Below the pieces are notes generated by a model. That model searched no databases and was not told the origin of the DNA. It saw only the letters and a list, made by a program, of their open reading frames with translations. Position numbers and translations under genes: made by a program. Below are positions 8,949 through 18,052 of a DNA stretch of 64,000 bases, in pieces. Each line of letters starts with the position of its first letter. The stretch's first letter is position 1. Source of the stretch: Dinoroseobacter shibae DFL 12 = DSM 16493 (GTDB taxonomy: Bacteria; Pseudomonadota; Alphaproteobacteria; Rhodobacterales; Rhodobacteraceae); assembly GCF_000018145.1 (NCBI RefSeq), contig NC_009952.1, positions 1 to 64,000 of the forward strand. Reading direction: 5' to 3'.

Positions 8949-8975
8949 GCGGGGCGCGTGCAATTGCAGCCCCGC
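8949..8975. other. Dyad with central TGCAATTGCA palindrome upstream of dapD
   Basis: GCGGGGC at 8949-8955 and GCCCCGC at 8969-8975 flank the perfect 10-bp palindrome TGCAATTGCA at 8959-8968. It lies 53 bp before the dapD start. It could be an operator or a terminator of the preceding gene; there is no T-run. Confidence 0.4.
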
Positions 8976-9027
8976 GCGGGGTCGTCTATAGCCAGCGGAA
9001 TTGATCTGCACGCTCGGAGGGGAGCCC

Positions 9028-9855
9028 ATGTCCAACGCTCAGCTTGAAACCGCCATCGAGGCCGCCTGGGAGGCGCGCGACACGATCTCTCCGGCCACCA
9101 CGGGCGAGACCCGCGAGGCCATCGAAGAGACCCTGAACGCGCTGGACAGTGGCGCGCTGCGCGTGGCCGAACGCGGTGCGGACGGGTCCTGGCATGTCAA
9201 CCAGTGGGCCAAGAAGGCGGTGCTGCTGGGGTTCCGGATCAAGGACATGGAGGCGCAGTCGGGCGGCCCCCAGGGCGGCGGCTGGTGGGACAAGGTCGAC
9301 AGCAAGTTCCTCGGGTGGAACAGCGGCGCCTGGGAGAAGGCGGGCTTCCGCGCGGTGCCCAGCTGCGTGGTGCGCAAGTCGGCCTATATCGCGCCGGGCG
9401 TGGTGCTGATGCCGTCCTTCGTCAATCTCGGCGCTTACGTGGACGAGGGGACCATGGTCGACACCTGGGCCACGGTCGGGTCCTGCGCGCAGATCGGCAA
9501 GAACGTGCACCTGTCGGGCGGCGTGGGGATCGGCGGCGTGCTGGAGCCGATGCAGGCCGGCCCGACCATCATCGAGGACAACTGTTTCATCGGCGCGCGC
9601 TCCGAGGTGGTCGAGGGCTGCATCGTGCGCGAAGGCTCGGTGCTGGGCATGGGCGTGTTCATCGGCCAGTCCACCAAGATCGTGGACCGGGAGACCGGCG
9701 AAGTCATGTATGGCGAGGTCCCGCCCTACTCCGTGGTGGTCGCCGGGTCCATGCCGTCGAAGAACGGCGTCAACCTCTACTGCGCGGTGATCGTGAAACG
9801 CGTGGACGAACGCACCCGCTCCAAGACCGGCATCAACGAGCTGCTGCGCGATTAA
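9028..9855 (+). CDS. dapD: 2,3,4,5-tetrahydropyridine-2,6-dicarboxylate N-succinyltransferase
   Basis: This 275-residue enzyme transfers succinyl from succinyl-CoA to tetrahydrodipicolinate in the succinylase route to meso-diaminopimelate and lysine. The N-terminal alpha-helical domain is followed by a left-handed parallel beta-helix of hexapeptide repeats, seen from about residue 110 ([20 protein letters not shown]) to about 210. The C-terminal lid is intact. GGAGG at 9016-9020 fixes the ATG at 9028. dapE (13129) and a dapC-like gene (59687) supply further steps of the same pathway within this window. Confidence 0.97.
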
Positions 9856-9876
9856 GCCTGCGGGACCGCTTACCAT

Positions 9877-9903
9877 GCTCCCCGCGGCAGGTCCGTGGGG
9901 AGC
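9877..9903 (+). terminator. Possible dapD terminator hairpin
   Basis: GCTCCCC at 9877-9883 pairs with GGGGAGC at 9897-9903. It lies 22 bp after the dapD stop. No T-run follows, so intrinsic termination is doubtful. Confidence 0.35.
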
Positions 9904-10029
9904 GACTCAGCAATGCCTTGAAGCCAAGCCTCGGCCAAGAACGTGACAAACCTGAAGACGGTTTTGCCATGGGTTTGTGGCGCAAGACTTTTCAACGCTT
10001 GCGGGCGAAGTACCGCGAGTGACAAAAAC

Positions 10030-10071
10030 GACGAATTTTGGCTTATAGGTGACGGATTTTGGCGTATAGGT
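10030..10071 (+). repeat. 21-bp tandem duplication
   Basis: Two adjacent 21-bp units, 10030-10050 and 10051-10071, differ at two bases; the shared core is ATTTTGGCNTATAGGT. The period is two helical turns. The repeat lies in the 364-bp gap between dapD and the low-GC pair at 10220, about 150 bp before the first of those genes. No credible gene was seen in the rest of this gap. Confidence 0.6.
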
Positions 10072-10219
10072 ATTGTCAGGGGGTTTGGGTCTCAATTCTG
10101 GCATCACCGAAATCCGTGCTGTCCCTTTGGGGTTGCGCGAGCCAGCTAAACTGCGAAGATGACCGGTATCTGCTTCACTGATTGAGGAGCGTGGTACGCA
10201 TCAACCAACAGAAAGGCAT

Positions 10220-10693
10220 TTGAATTTGGCTTTCCTCAAGACATACAAAGACGAGATTGCCTCAACCGCTGCGATCATTTCGATAATCTCAGCAATCGTT
10301 CTAATTGTGTCCGTTGTCATCAGCGCTCGGCAGTTCTACCTGGCCCGCCAAGCCGTTCAAGCGCAGGCCATTGGAACCTCGCTTGCGCACGGTAGAGACC
10401 TCTATGATGCTCTAGCGGCAAACGCTGATCTCGCTGAGAGGCTTTTTGGAGTAGAGCCTCCGCAGCTAGAAGAAACAGTTTTCGTCCAAAAGACACTTAG
10501 CTTTTTCTCAGAACAATACATTTACCGTGACGGTGGTCTTATCGATGATGAAACGTGGGAACTAGTCCAGCGGGAAATGTGTCAAACATATCAATCGCCT
10601 GGCTTTCTTAGAATAGCTGCTCCTTTGCTTGAGCGTGGCGATTTTCCAAGTGACTTCACCGATATTTTAAGAGGATGCAGCATTGCGCAATAG
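10220..10693 (+). CDS. Membrane-anchored hypothetical protein
   Basis: No family was recognised. The 157-residue product has one strong N-terminal membrane segment (about residues 15-37, IISIISAIVLIVSVVISA) followed by a cytoplasmic or periplasmic helical domain with FYLARQAVQAQAIGTSLAHG. The start is TTG at 10220, with GAAAGG about eight bases upstream; no ATG is available nearby. Codon use is much less GC-rich than that of dapD or the genes after 11.7 kb. It overlaps the next gene by 11 bp, so the two are probably translated together. Confidence 0.65.
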   Translation: MNLAFLKTYKDEIASTAAIISIISAIVLIVSVVISARQFYLARQAVQAQAIGTSLAHGRDLYDALAANADLAERLFGVEPPQLEETVFVQKTLSFFSEQYIYRDGGLIDDETWELVQREMCQTYQSPGFLRIAAPLLERGDFPSDFTDILRGCSIAQ

Positions 10694-11255
10694 ACTTCTC
10701 GGAATACTCCTCAGCGCCGTAGTTTATACGTTGCCCGCTCATGCATGGTTCTTCCAGCCTCCGCCAGGATCGGTTTCGGAGGAGACGCTGGCACGCTTTC
10801 AAGAAGCGGCAGTAAATACTCTCGAAGGTTTGGCGCTAATCCACCAAGTGCTGCTACAAATTGAGCAGGCTGAGACGAGCGTTAACTCCTTAGAAGCAAC
10901 TTCTGCTGCGATAGAGAGGCTTACTTCAGCTGCGGAACTGTTTCAGGATTTGCAGACAGACGACTTACAGGCACTCGTCGTGTCAATAGAGGCCGTCGCA
11001 CAAATCGATGAGGGTGCTATCCAGCTGGTAAGGAACGCGGAGATCGAGACTGCAGCCGATCTCGCGCGCTATTCTAGTGACCAAAGTTTGGCACTAGCTG
11101 AATTGATGGGTAGGCTTCAGGAAATTGACTTTGGCCCGGACGCCGCTGCAAATTCTGAAGGTCGCACGACAGTAAATCGAGTCGTCTCGAACATCTCCAC
11201 TATGATGATCGTTGTAAATTCTGTGTCCGGTGCGCTAGCGTTGGAAACGCAATAA
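10683..11255 (+). CDS. Secreted helical hypothetical protein
   Basis: No family was recognised. The 190-residue product begins at TTG 10683 with a clear Sec signal peptide (residues 1-21, cleavage expected after LPAHA). The mature part is almost entirely predicted helix with heptad-like spacing of Leu, Ile and Ala (residues 35-110), suggesting a coiled coil in the periplasm. It has no cysteines. It shares low GC and a TTG start with the preceding membrane protein and overlaps it by 11 bp, so the two probably act together at the envelope. Confidence 0.65.
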   Translation: MRNRLLGILLSAVVYTLPAHAWFFQPPPGSVSEETLARFQEAAVNTLEGLALIHQVLLQIEQAETSVNSLEATSAAIERLTSAAELFQDLQTDDLQALVVSIEAVAQIDEGAIQLVRNAEIETAADLARYSSDQSLALAELMGRLQEIDFGPDAAANSEGRTTVNRVVSNISTMMIVVNSVSGALALETQ

Positions 11256-11680
11256 TCGGCTCAGCCAGCTACAATAGCGTAGAAAAATGCCAAAAAGACT
11301 TAAAACCGGATGCTCCTAAAAATTACCAAAACTCAACCGTTTCCGTCACCGGCGATAACAACCGTTTTCGTCCACTCTAGATCTGGCCAACTGGACCACG
11401 CAAAGGTCCGCTGAGCCAATCGGTGCGCTGTAGGGCAATCAGAGAGGTCGTTGGTTATGGCGCCCGGCGCGGGACGAGGGCCGCAGGCCCGCCGCGCCGG
11501 CGCCTGCCCGGTCCGGCGGGTTGGCGCTTGGGTCGGGGTCGCGCGGAGCCTGTAGCGAAGATGTGCGTGGCGGCCATAAAGCTCTCTAGCCCAGAGCCCA
11601 TGAGCGTCCTCCCCCGGGCAGGGGCTGGCGCGGCTCTGCACCCTGCTCCCGGATCGCGTGGACCCGACCCCCACACGCAA
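11256..11680. other. Gap without a recognisable gene
   Basis: The first 200 bp is AT-rich and continuous in composition with the low-GC pair; the sequence from about 11460 is very GC-rich. Open frames here have no coding character or homology that I recognise. The change in composition near 11460 may mark the right edge of a transferred segment. Confidence 0.4.
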
Positions 11681-11710
11681 AACGGGCGTATCGTTGCCGA
11701 TACGCCCGTT
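11681..11710 (-). terminator. Terminator of the cold-shock gene
   Basis: A perfect 13-bp stem (AACGGGCGTATCG at 11681-11693 with its complement at 11698-11710) and a 4-base loop lies 36 bp after the cold-shock stop codon. On the minus strand a TTTT run straddles the end of the stem. Confidence 0.8.
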
Positions 11711-11746
11711 CGAAATTGTCAGCTCTGTCCCGAAACGGGACCGGGC

Positions 11747-11953
11747 TTATGCCAGCGCGAGGTTGGCGGCGCTTTCGCGGCCGTCGCGGCCGGATTCGAT
11801 GTCGAAGGTAACCTTCTGGTTGTCCTCGAGGCCGGTCAGGCCGGCGCGCTCAACCGCGGAGATGTGCACGAACACATCGCGGCTGCCGCCATCGGGGGCA
11901 ATGAATCCAAAACCTTTGGTTGCGTTGAACCATTTTACGGTGCCAGTGGCCAT
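11747..11953 (-). CDS. Cold-shock protein, CspA family
   Basis: This 68-residue single CSD protein binds single-stranded RNA and DNA as an RNA chaperone. RNP1-type KGFGFIAPD and RNP2-type DVFVHISAV are intact at about residues 13-21 and 26-34. AAGGAG precedes the ATG at a good distance. The gene stands alone, with its own strong terminator, and about 165 bp separate it from the next gene upstream, room for the long leader usual in this family. Several paralogues are normal in this group, so no gene symbol is assigned. Confidence 0.95.
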   Translation of the reverse strand: MATGTVKWFNATKGFGFIAPDGGSRDVFVHISAVERAGLTGLEDNQKVTFDIESGRDGRESAANLALA

Positions 11954-12120
11954 CGTAAGTCTCCTTGTTTGCTGCCCGCGGGATGCGGCAGGTCGGCTAT
12001 GTCAGTGCTAGATCGAGACACTGAGCCGTAAGGAGCAGGATTTTCGATAGAGGTAACGTAACCCGCTCTCCCTAGGCTCTTGTGCGCAATTAAGCAAGCG
12101 CTATTCGCGCGCCGCCCCGG

Positions 12121-12642
12121 TCACGACGCAGGGTCACTTGCCTCCGCGGCGGTCTCGATCTGCGAGATGTAGCGCTTCATCTCGGCGATCTCGGCGCGCT
12201 GGGTGGCGATGATCTCGTCGGCCAGGGCGCGCACGCGGGGGTCCGACAGCGTCGCGCGTTCGCTGGTCAGGATGGCGATGGAATGGTGCGGGATCATCGC
12301 CTTCATCCAGGCCACGTCGCCCACGGTGTCCTGGGACCGCACCAGGAAGACCCCCGCCGCGAAGGCGAGCACCGCGCCCGTGAACACGGCGATATTGGCG
12401 CGGCGGTTGGAATACATCCCCAGCATGAAGGCCAGCATCACCACCGCCATGGCCCCGCCCATGTAGAGCGCCATCCAGGCCCGCGTCTGCGAGAAGAACA
12501 CGTGGTCGAGCGCATAGGTGTTGAGATACATCAGCCCGTACATCACTGCGGTCGAGGTAGCGATCATGGCCAGGAACCGGCCGTAATTCGCGCCGGTGCC
12601 GGATTTGTGCGCGCCGGTGTGGGCGGTGTCGTGCTGGGTCAT
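12121..12642 (-). CDS. DUF305 membrane protein
   Basis: This 173-residue protein has three N-terminal membrane segments (about residues 22-44, 57-77 and 83-101) and a C-terminal DUF305 domain with the characteristic MIPHHSIAI histidine pair. DUF305 proteins are often found with copper handling genes, but no direct role is shown. The start at 12642 is chosen because GGGAG lies seven bases upstream; an ATG at 12678 would add 12 residues without a ribosome site. It is divergent from the gene at 12777. Confidence 0.85.
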   Translation of the reverse strand: MTQHDTAHTGAHKSGTGANYGRFLAMIATSTAVMYGLMYLNTYALDHVFFSQTRAWMALYMGGAMAVVMLAFMLGMYSNRRANIAVFTGAVLAFAAGVFLVRSQDTVGDVAWMKAMIPHHSIAILTSERATLSDPRVRALADEIIATQRAEIAEMKRYISQIETAAEASDPAS

Positions 12643-12776
12643 GCCGATCTCCCGGGGTTGGTGGGTGTCATGGGTCAAACGTCCGACGCCGGGGATCGTT
12701 CCCGGGCGCGGGCGGCCTCTGGTCTCGGTCGGGTTGTGGTGCTAGGTCTCGCGCGATCCCGAACCCGGAGGGGGCC

Positions 12777-13124
12777 ATGGCCCGGAATCCCAAGACCGAC
12801 AAACCCGCCAAGCGCCCGCACCAGGTCTATACCCTGCTGGTGGAGGTGGGCCGGGCCAAGGATGACGGCCTGCCCAAGGCGGCCACGGGCGCGGCGCTGA
12901 TGTGCTATGCCTCCGGCGTGGACGAGGCCGAGGCCGTGCGGGAGACCGTGGCGCTGCTCAAGCAGGCGGATCTCAACCCGTTGGAGGTGACGGGCTATGG
13001 CACGCTCGACGAGCGGCTGGAGGACGGCCACGACATTTCCGACGAAGAGCGCGCGTTGATGCAGCGGGCGCTGGACGAGAATTCCGTGGTGGTGGCCCAG
13101 ACCACCGCGTTTTACGAAGACTGA
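12777..13124 (+). CDS. Conserved hypothetical protein upstream of dapE
   Basis: The function is not recognised. The 115-residue soluble protein starts with a basic, Lys/Pro-rich tail (residues 1-14). An alpha/beta segment follows, [10 protein letters not shown] and [18 protein letters not shown], then an acidic C-terminus. It ends four bases before dapE, and the spacing suggests one operon. Third-position GC bias supports a native gene. Confidence 0.75.
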   Translation: MARNPKTDKPAKRPHQVYTLLVEVGRAKDDGLPKAATGAALMCYASGVDEAEAVRETVALLKQADLNPLEVTGYGTLDERLEDGHDISDEERALMQRALDENSVVVAQTTAFYED

Positions 13125-13128
13125 GCCC

Positions 13129-14268
13129 ATGACCGACCCTGTTGCCCTGACCGCCGATCTGATCCGCTGCCCGTCCGTGACGCCCGAGGAGGGCGGCGCG
13201 CTGAGCCTGCTGGAGGCGCGGCTGTCGGCGGCGGGTTTCGCCTGCACCCGGGTGGACCGGAACGGGATCGCGAACCTCTTTGCCCGGTGGGGCGAAAAGG
13301 GCCATGCGCGGAGTTTCGGGTTCAACGGGCACACGGATGTGGTGCCCGTGGGCGCGCGGGCCGATTGGCGGTTCGACCCGTTCGGGGCGCAGGTGGAGGG
13401 TGACTGGATGTATGGCCGGGGCGCGGTGGACATGAAATCCGCCGTGGCCGCCTTTGCCGCCGCGGCGATGGATTTCGTGGCCGACACGCCCCCCGATGGC
13501 GCGGTGATCCTGGCGATCACCGGGGACGAGGAGGGCGATGCGAAGGACGGGACCGTCGCCCTGCTGGACTGGATGGCGGCGCAGGGCGAGGCGATGGATG
13601 TCTGCCTGGTGGGGGAGCCGACCTGCCCGGACGAGATGGGCGAGATGATGAAGATCGGGCGCCGCGGCTCGATGACGTTTTTCTTCGAGGCGCTGGGCGT
13701 GCAGGGCCATTCCGCCTATCCGCACCGCGCGAAGAACCCGCTGCCCGCGCTGGCCAAGCTGGTGGATCGGCTGGCGGGGCTGGAGCTGGATACCGGGACC
13801 GATCATTTCGATCCCTCGACGCTCGCGGTGACCACCTTCGACACCGGCAACCCGGCCAATAACGTGATCCCGGCGGCGTGCCGGGCCACGGTGAACATCC
13901 GGTTCAACGATGCCCATTCGTCGGAAAGCCTGACCGCGATGGTGCGCGGGATCGCGGCGGAGGTGGCCGCCGAGACCGGGATCGAGATCACCGACCGGGT
14001 GTCGGTCTCGGGCGAGAGCTTCATCACCCCCCCGGGGCGGCTGTCGGACCTGGTCGCCGCGGCGGTGGAGACCGAGACCGGCCGGGTGCCGGTGCTGTCG
14101 ACCTCTGGCGGGACGTCGGACGCGCGGTTCGTGCAGCACCACTGCCCGGTGGTGGAGTTCGGCCTTGTGGGCAAGTCCATGCACCAGGTGGACGAGCGGG
14201 TGGCGATTGCCCAGATCCCGCAGCTCAAGGCGATCTACACCCGGATATTGCGCGACTATTTCGCATGA
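13129..14268 (+). CDS. dapE: Succinyl-diaminopimelate desuccinylase
   Basis: This 379-residue M20 zinc peptidase removes succinate from N-succinyl-L,L-diaminopimelate in lysine and peptidoglycan precursor synthesis. The metal and catalytic residues are in place: GHTDVVPVG near residue 65, GRGAVDMKS near 100 and ITGDEEGDA near 130. The dimerisation domain with [20 protein letters not shown] lies in the middle, and the late metal ligand is in KSMHQVDE. It is four bases downstream of a small hypothetical gene and overlaps the GNAT gene by four bases (ATGA). Confidence 0.96.
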   Translation: MTDPVALTADLIRCPSVTPEEGGALSLLEARLSAAGFACTRVDRNGIANLFARWGEKGHARSFGFNGHTDVVPVGARADWRFDPFGAQVEGDWMYGRGAVDMKSAVAAFAAAAMDFVADTPPDGAVILAITGDEEGDAKDGTVALLDWMAAQGEAMDVCLVGEPTCPDEMGEMMKIGRRGSMTFFFEALGVQGHSAYPHRAKNPLPALAKLVDRLAGLELDTGTDHFDPSTLAVTTFDTGNPANNVIPAACRATVNIRFNDAHSSESLTAMVRGIAAEVAAETGIEITDRVSVSGESFITPPGRLSDLVAAAVETETGRVPVLSTSGGTSDARFVQHHCPVVEFGLVGKSMHQVDERVAIAQIPQLKAIYTRILRDYFA

Positions 14269-14693
14269 GCACGGTGCGGGAGATTTCCGGGCCGCAGGAG
14301 CTGGCCCTGTGCCGCACCCTGCGCCGGGAGGTGTTCATCGAGGAACAGGCCGTGCCCGAGGCCGAGGAATGGGACGGGCTGGACGCGGAGGCGCGCCATT
14401 GGCTGGTCTTCGACGGCGCGGTGCCGGTGGCGACCATGCGGCTGCGGGTGCTGGGCGAGGTGGGCAAGATCGAGCGGGTCTGCGTACGCGCGGCCCATCG
14501 CGGTTCGGGGCACGGGCTGGCCCTGATGCGCGCGGCCCTGGCGGCGCTGGCCGAGACGCCCGGGGTGACCGAGGCGCGGTTGGGCGCGCAGCTCCACGCG
14601 ATCCCGTTCTACGAGGCGCTGGGGTTCACGGCCCATGGCGCGGAATTCATGGATGGCGGGATGCCCCACCGCTGGATGACGAAGCCGCTGTGA
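14265..14693 (+). CDS. GNAT family N-acetyltransferase
   Basis: This 142-residue single-domain GNAT enzyme transfers acetyl from acetyl-CoA to an unknown amine. The acetyl-CoA loop is visible as [17 protein letters not shown] (about residues 73-89), and the C-terminal GNAT motif B is [13 protein letters not shown]. The general shape is that of ElaA/YjdJ-type small acetyltransferases. The start ATG at 14265 overlaps the dapE stop, and the gene overlaps the next by one base, so translational coupling is likely. Confidence 0.88.
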   Translation: MSTVREISGPQELALCRTLRREVFIEEQAVPEAEEWDGLDAEARHWLVFDGAVPVATMRLRVLGEVGKIERVCVRAAHRGSGHGLALMRAALAALAETPGVTEARLGAQLHAIPFYEALGFTAHGAEFMDGGMPHRWMTKPL

Positions 14694-15271
14694 TGCGCCC
14701 GACGCTGGTGGTGATGGTCAAGGAGCCGCGCCCGGGCCGCGTGAAAACCCGTCTGGGGCGCGAGATCGGGATGGTCGGGGCGGCCTGGTGGTTCCGGCAC
14801 CAGGGCGCGCGCCTGATCCGGCGGCTGCGCGATCCGCGCTGGGAGCTGGTGCTGGCGGTCTCGCCCGATACCGAGGGGCTGGCCAGCCGGGTCTGGCCCG
14901 CCGACCTGCCGCGCTGGCCGCAGGGACGGGGCGATCTGGGCGATCGGATGGGGCGGGCGTTGCGCGGGTTCGGGCCGGGGCCGGTGGCGGTGATCGGCGC
15001 GGATATTCCCGGCATCGACCGCGCCCGCATCACTGAGGCCTTCGCCGCGCTGGGCCGCGCCGACGCTGTGCTGGGGCCCGCGCCGGACGGCGGCTACTGG
15101 CTGATCGGCTGGGCGGGGCGCCGCGCGCTGCCAGCCGCCACCTTCGAGAGCGTCCGCTGGTCCACCGAACACACCCGCGCCGATACGATCCGGTCGCTCG
15201 GCGATTGCCGGATCGCCCACGTGGCGGAATTGCAGGATGTGGACACAGTCGAAGATTTGCGCCGGGTTTGA
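14693..15271 (+). CDS. DUF2064 / TIGR04282 family GT-A-fold transferase
   Basis: This 192-residue nucleotide-diphosphosugar transferase-like protein belongs to DUF2064, which includes proteins named for arsenosugar or rSAM/selenodomain-linked clusters. The N-terminal VVMVKEPRPGRVKTRLGR is the family's nucleotide-binding start, VAVIGADIPGI is the metal-binding aspartate segment, and APDGGYWLIG follows. None of those cluster partners is nearby. The ATG shares one base with the GNAT stop. The substrate cannot be predicted. Confidence 0.85.
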   Translation: MRPTLVVMVKEPRPGRVKTRLGREIGMVGAAWWFRHQGARLIRRLRDPRWELVLAVSPDTEGLASRVWPADLPRWPQGRGDLGDRMGRALRGFGPGPVAVIGADIPGIDRARITEAFAALGRADAVLGPAPDGGYWLIGWAGRRALPAATFESVRWSTEHTRADTIRSLGDCRIAHVAELQDVDTVEDLRRV

Positions 15272-15304
15272 GGGATTGCGCCGGGGCAGAGCCCCGTCGC
15301 CGGG

Positions 15305-15325
15305 GGCGCGCGCTGCGCGCGCGCC
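15305..15325. other. GC-rich perfect hairpin
   Basis: GGCGCGCGC at 15305-15313 and its complement at 15317-15325 form a 9-bp stem with a TGC loop, 34 bp after the DUF2064 stop. No T-run follows. It may end the dapE operon transcript. Confidence 0.4.
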
Positions 15326-15371
15326 TCTGGGGCCTGCGCGGGCGCTTTGCGTAATGAAGCGAACAGACCGC

Positions 15372-15420
15372 GAGGGCGCTGCCCCCGCACCTCCGGAGTA
15401 TTCCGGCAAAGATGAAGGGA
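15372..15420 (+). repeat. CCGGAGTATT intergenic element, copy 1
   Basis: The element reads GAGGGCGCTGCCCCCG, then CCTCCGGAGTATTCCGGC, then AAAGATGAAGGGA. Related copies lie at 20203-20270 and 24694-24753. It combines a small GGGCGCTGCCC hairpin with a conserved tail. I recall elements like this as common between genes in Rhodobacteraceae; the role is unknown. Confidence 0.6.
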
Positions 15421-15471
15421 CCTTGCGCGTCGCGGTTGCAACGGGCGCGGCAAACGCGCTAGGCGACGGGG

Positions 15472-17727
15472 ATGGATCGGTTTCCCACCAAAGACGAAGT
15501 TCTCGCCTGGATCGAGGACAATCCCGCCCGCGCCAACAAGCGCGAGATCGCCCGTGCCTTCGGCATCAAGGGGGCCGCGCGCATCGACCTCAAGCGGCTC
15601 CTGAAGGAGCTGGAGGGCAAGGGGCATCTGGAAAAGCGCAAGCGCAGCTACCGCGATCCCGAGAGCCTGCCGCCGGTCTCGGTCCTGAAGGTCGGGGATG
15701 CCGATGGCGACGGCGATCTCTTTGCCCGGCCACTGGACTGGCAGGGCGCGGGGGCGGAGCCTGCGTGCCTGATCATCCCGCGCAAGGGCGATCCGGCCCT
15801 GGCCGAGGGCGACCGGATCCTCGCGCGTCTCACCAGGGTGGAGGGCGAGGATTACGCCTATGAGGCGCGGCTCATTCGCCGGATCGGCACCGGGCCGCGC
15901 AAGATCCTCGGCATCCTGCGCAAGACCGCCGAGGGCGGGCGGATCGTGCCCATCGACAAGGGCGCGGACCGCGAATGGCGCGTGGCCCAGGGGGGCTTGC
16001 TGGGCGCGCAGGACGGGGACCTGGTGGAGGCCGAGCAGGCCGGACCCAAGGGGCGCATGGGCCTGCCACTGGCACGGGTGACGCAGGTGCTGGGCGATCC
16101 GGGCGGGGCGAAGTCGGTCTCGCTGATCGCGATCCACCAGCATGGCATTCTCGACGAATTCCCCGAGGCCGCCCTGGCGGAGGCCGAGGCGGTCACAGCC
16201 CCCGAGCTGGGCGCGCGCACCGACCTGCGCGACCTGCCGCTGATTACCATCGACCCGCCCGATGCCCGGGACCGGGACGACGCGGTCTGTGCGATCCCCG
16301 ATGACGACCCGGCCAATCCCGGCGGCTTCGTGCTCTGGGTGGCGATTGCGGATGTGGCCGCGGCGGTGCGCCCGGGCGGCGCGCTGGACCGCGAGGCGCG
16401 CAAGCGCGGCAACTCCACCTATTTCCCCGACCGGGTGGTGCCGATGCTGCCCGATAGCCTGTCGGGGGATTTGTGCTCGCTGCACGAGGATGTGGACCGG
16501 GCCTGCATGGCGGTGCGGATGGTGATCGATGCCGAGGGCACCAAGCGCGGCCAGACCTTCCACCGGGGGCTGATGCGGTCGCGCGCTTCGCTGGCCTACG
16601 GCGAGGTGCAGGCGGCGGTGGATGGCGATCCGACCGAACGGACCGAGCCCCTGCTGGAGCCGATCCTGCGTCCGCTGTTTGCCGCCTACGAGGCGCTGAA
16701 GGCCGCGCGGGCCCGGCGGCAACCGCTGGACCTGGACCTGCCGGAGCGGCGCATCGCGCTCAGCGAGACGGGGGAGGTGACCTCGGTGGCCTTCCGCGAC
16801 CGGCTGGAGGTGCACCGGCTGATCGAGGAATTCATGGTGCTGGCCAATGTGGCTGCCGCCGAGACGCTCGCCAAGAAACGCACGCCTCTCTTGTACCGCG
16901 TCCACGAGGAGCCGGCCGAGACCAAGCTCGATGCGCTGCGCGAGACCGTGCAGGCGGCGGGGCTGACCTTGGCCAAGGGGCGGGTGCTGCGCACGGCGGA
17001 CCTCAACCGGCTGCTGGCGCAGGCCGCGGGCACGGATGATGCGGAGTTGATCAACATCTCCACCCTTCGGTCGATGACCCAGGCCTATTACAGCCCCGAG
17101 AATTTCGGCCATTTCGGGCTGGCCTTGCAAAACTACGCCCATTTCACCTCGCCCATCCGGCGCTATGCGGACCTGATCGTGCACCGGGCACTGATCACCG
17201 CGCATGGATTCGGCGAGGACGGGTTGTCGGAGGCCGACATCGAGCGGCTGGACGAGACCGGCAAGCTGATTTCGGAAGCCGAGCGGCGGTCCATGGCCGC
17301 CGAGCGCGACACGATCGACCGCTATCTCGCCGCCTATCTCGCGGACCGGGTGGGCAACGAGTTTTCCGCGCGGATCAGTGGCGTGGCGCGGTTCGGGGCG
17401 TTTGCGCGGCTGGACGAGACCGGGGCGGACGGGTTGATCCCGATCCGCACCATCGGGGCGGAGTTCTTTCATTTCGACGCGGACGCGCAGGCGCTCGTGG
17501 GCTCCGACACGGGCTTCCGGCTGGCCATGGGCCAGCGAGTGACCGTGCGGCTGGCCGAGGCGGTGCCGGTGACGGGCGGCATCGGGCTGGAGCTGCTCGC
17601 GGTGGAGGACGAGACCGTGCCCACCGGGCGCAGGCGCGGCAAATCCCGGCCCGTGCGGCGCAAGATCGCGGCGAAGAAGGCCAAGGCGGGCAAGCTGAAA
17701 AAGAAGCTCAAGCGCAAGCGGGTCTGA
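15472..17727 (+). CDS. rnr: Ribonuclease R
   Basis: This 751-residue 3'-to-5' exoribonuclease degrades structured RNA. An N-terminal helix-turn-helix segment (residues 10-60) is followed by cold-shock-like domains. The RNB catalytic domain carries the aspartate cluster DPPDARDRDDAV near residue 262 and GNSTYFPDRVVPMLP. A C-terminal S1 domain lies at about 620-705, and a Lys/Arg-rich tail ends the protein, as in other RNase R enzymes. The length fits. The ribosome site is weak. Downstream lies a long repeat-filled gap. Confidence 0.96.
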   Translation: MDRFPTKDEVLAWIEDNPARANKREIARAFGIKGAARIDLKRLLKELEGKGHLEKRKRSYRDPESLPPVSVLKVGDADGDGDLFARPLDWQGAGAEPACLIIPRKGDPALAEGDRILARLTRVEGEDYAYEARLIRRIGTGPRKILGILRKTAEGGRIVPIDKGADREWRVAQGGLLGAQDGDLVEAEQAGPKGRMGLPLARVTQVLGDPGGAKSVSLIAIHQHGILDEFPEAALAEAEAVTAPELGARTDLRDLPLITIDPPDARDRDDAVCAIPDDDPANPGGFVLWVAIADVAAAVRPGGALDREARKRGNSTYFPDRVVPMLPDSLSGDLCSLHEDVDRACMAVRMVIDAEGTKRGQTFHRGLMRSRASLAYGEVQAAVDGDPTERTEPLLEPILRPLFAAYEALKAARARRQPLDLDLPERRIALSETGEVTSVAFRDRLEVHRLIEEFMVLANVAAAETLAKKRTPLLYRVHEEPAETKLDALRETVQAAGLTLAKGRVLRTADLNRLLAQAAGTDDAELINISTLRSMTQAYYSPENFGHFGLALQNYAHFTSPIRRYADLIVHRALITAHGFGEDGLSEADIERLDETGKLISEAERRSMAAERDTIDRYLAAYLADRVGNEFSARISGVARFGAFARLDETGADGLIPIRTIGAEFFHFDADAQALVGSDTGFRLAMGQRVTVRLAEAVPVTGGIGLELLAVEDETVPTGRRRGKSRPVRRKIAAKKAKAGKLKKKLKRKRV

Positions 17728-17738
17728 TCCGCAGCCCC

Positions 17739-18052
17739 GGCGTGTGCCCAAAGGGCATCGCGCCGCGTGCGGTAAAGCGGTTTTCCTCGAAAACCTGCGA
17801 CCGGCACCCGGTTGCATCGGAAGAGCCTCCGGCGGTGATATCGGCGTGTGCCCGAAGGGCATCGCGCCGCGTGCGGGAAAGCGGTTTTCCTCGAAAACCT
17901 GCGACCGACACCCGGTTGCATCGAAAGAGCCTCCGGCGGGGATATCCGGCGTGTGCCCGGAGGGCATCGCGCCGCGTGCGCGGCAGCGGTTTTCGCCAGA
18001 AATCCCGCGGTCGCACCCCTTGGATAATCTGGGAGCCTCCGGCGGGGATATT
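17739..18052 (+). repeat. Three tandem copies of a ~105-bp repeat
   Basis: Units start at 17739, 17843 and 17948. Units 1 and 2 differ at about five positions; unit 3 matches in its first third and last fifth but has diverged in the middle. Each unit contains TGCCCGAAGGGCA (a small hairpin), GGTTTTCCTCGAAAACC (a 7-bp stem with a 3-base loop, in units 1 and 2) and ends with GCCTCCGGCGGGGATAT. It fills most of the 451-bp rnr-transglycosylase gap; no gene was seen there. It is not a CRISPR, since there are no unique spacers. Confidence 0.85.

Noticed and set aside
9943-10149. Small frame of 68 codons covering the 21-bp tandem repeat
   Set aside because: No ribosome site, Trp/Phe/His-rich composition and no family; the heptad-like WLIG/WRIG repeat comes from the DNA repeat.
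11423-12031. Frame across the cold-shock gene and its flank
   Set aside because: It is antisense to the cold-shock gene and to its terminator; no coding character.
15094-17967. Frame of 957 codons opposite rnr and the tandem repeats
   Set aside because: It crosses gene and repeat boundaries with no domain; the repeat gives Arg-rich tandem peptides that are not a protein.
17739-18052. CRISPR-like array
   Set aside because: Units are about 105 bp and directly adjacent, with no unique spacers and no cas genes.
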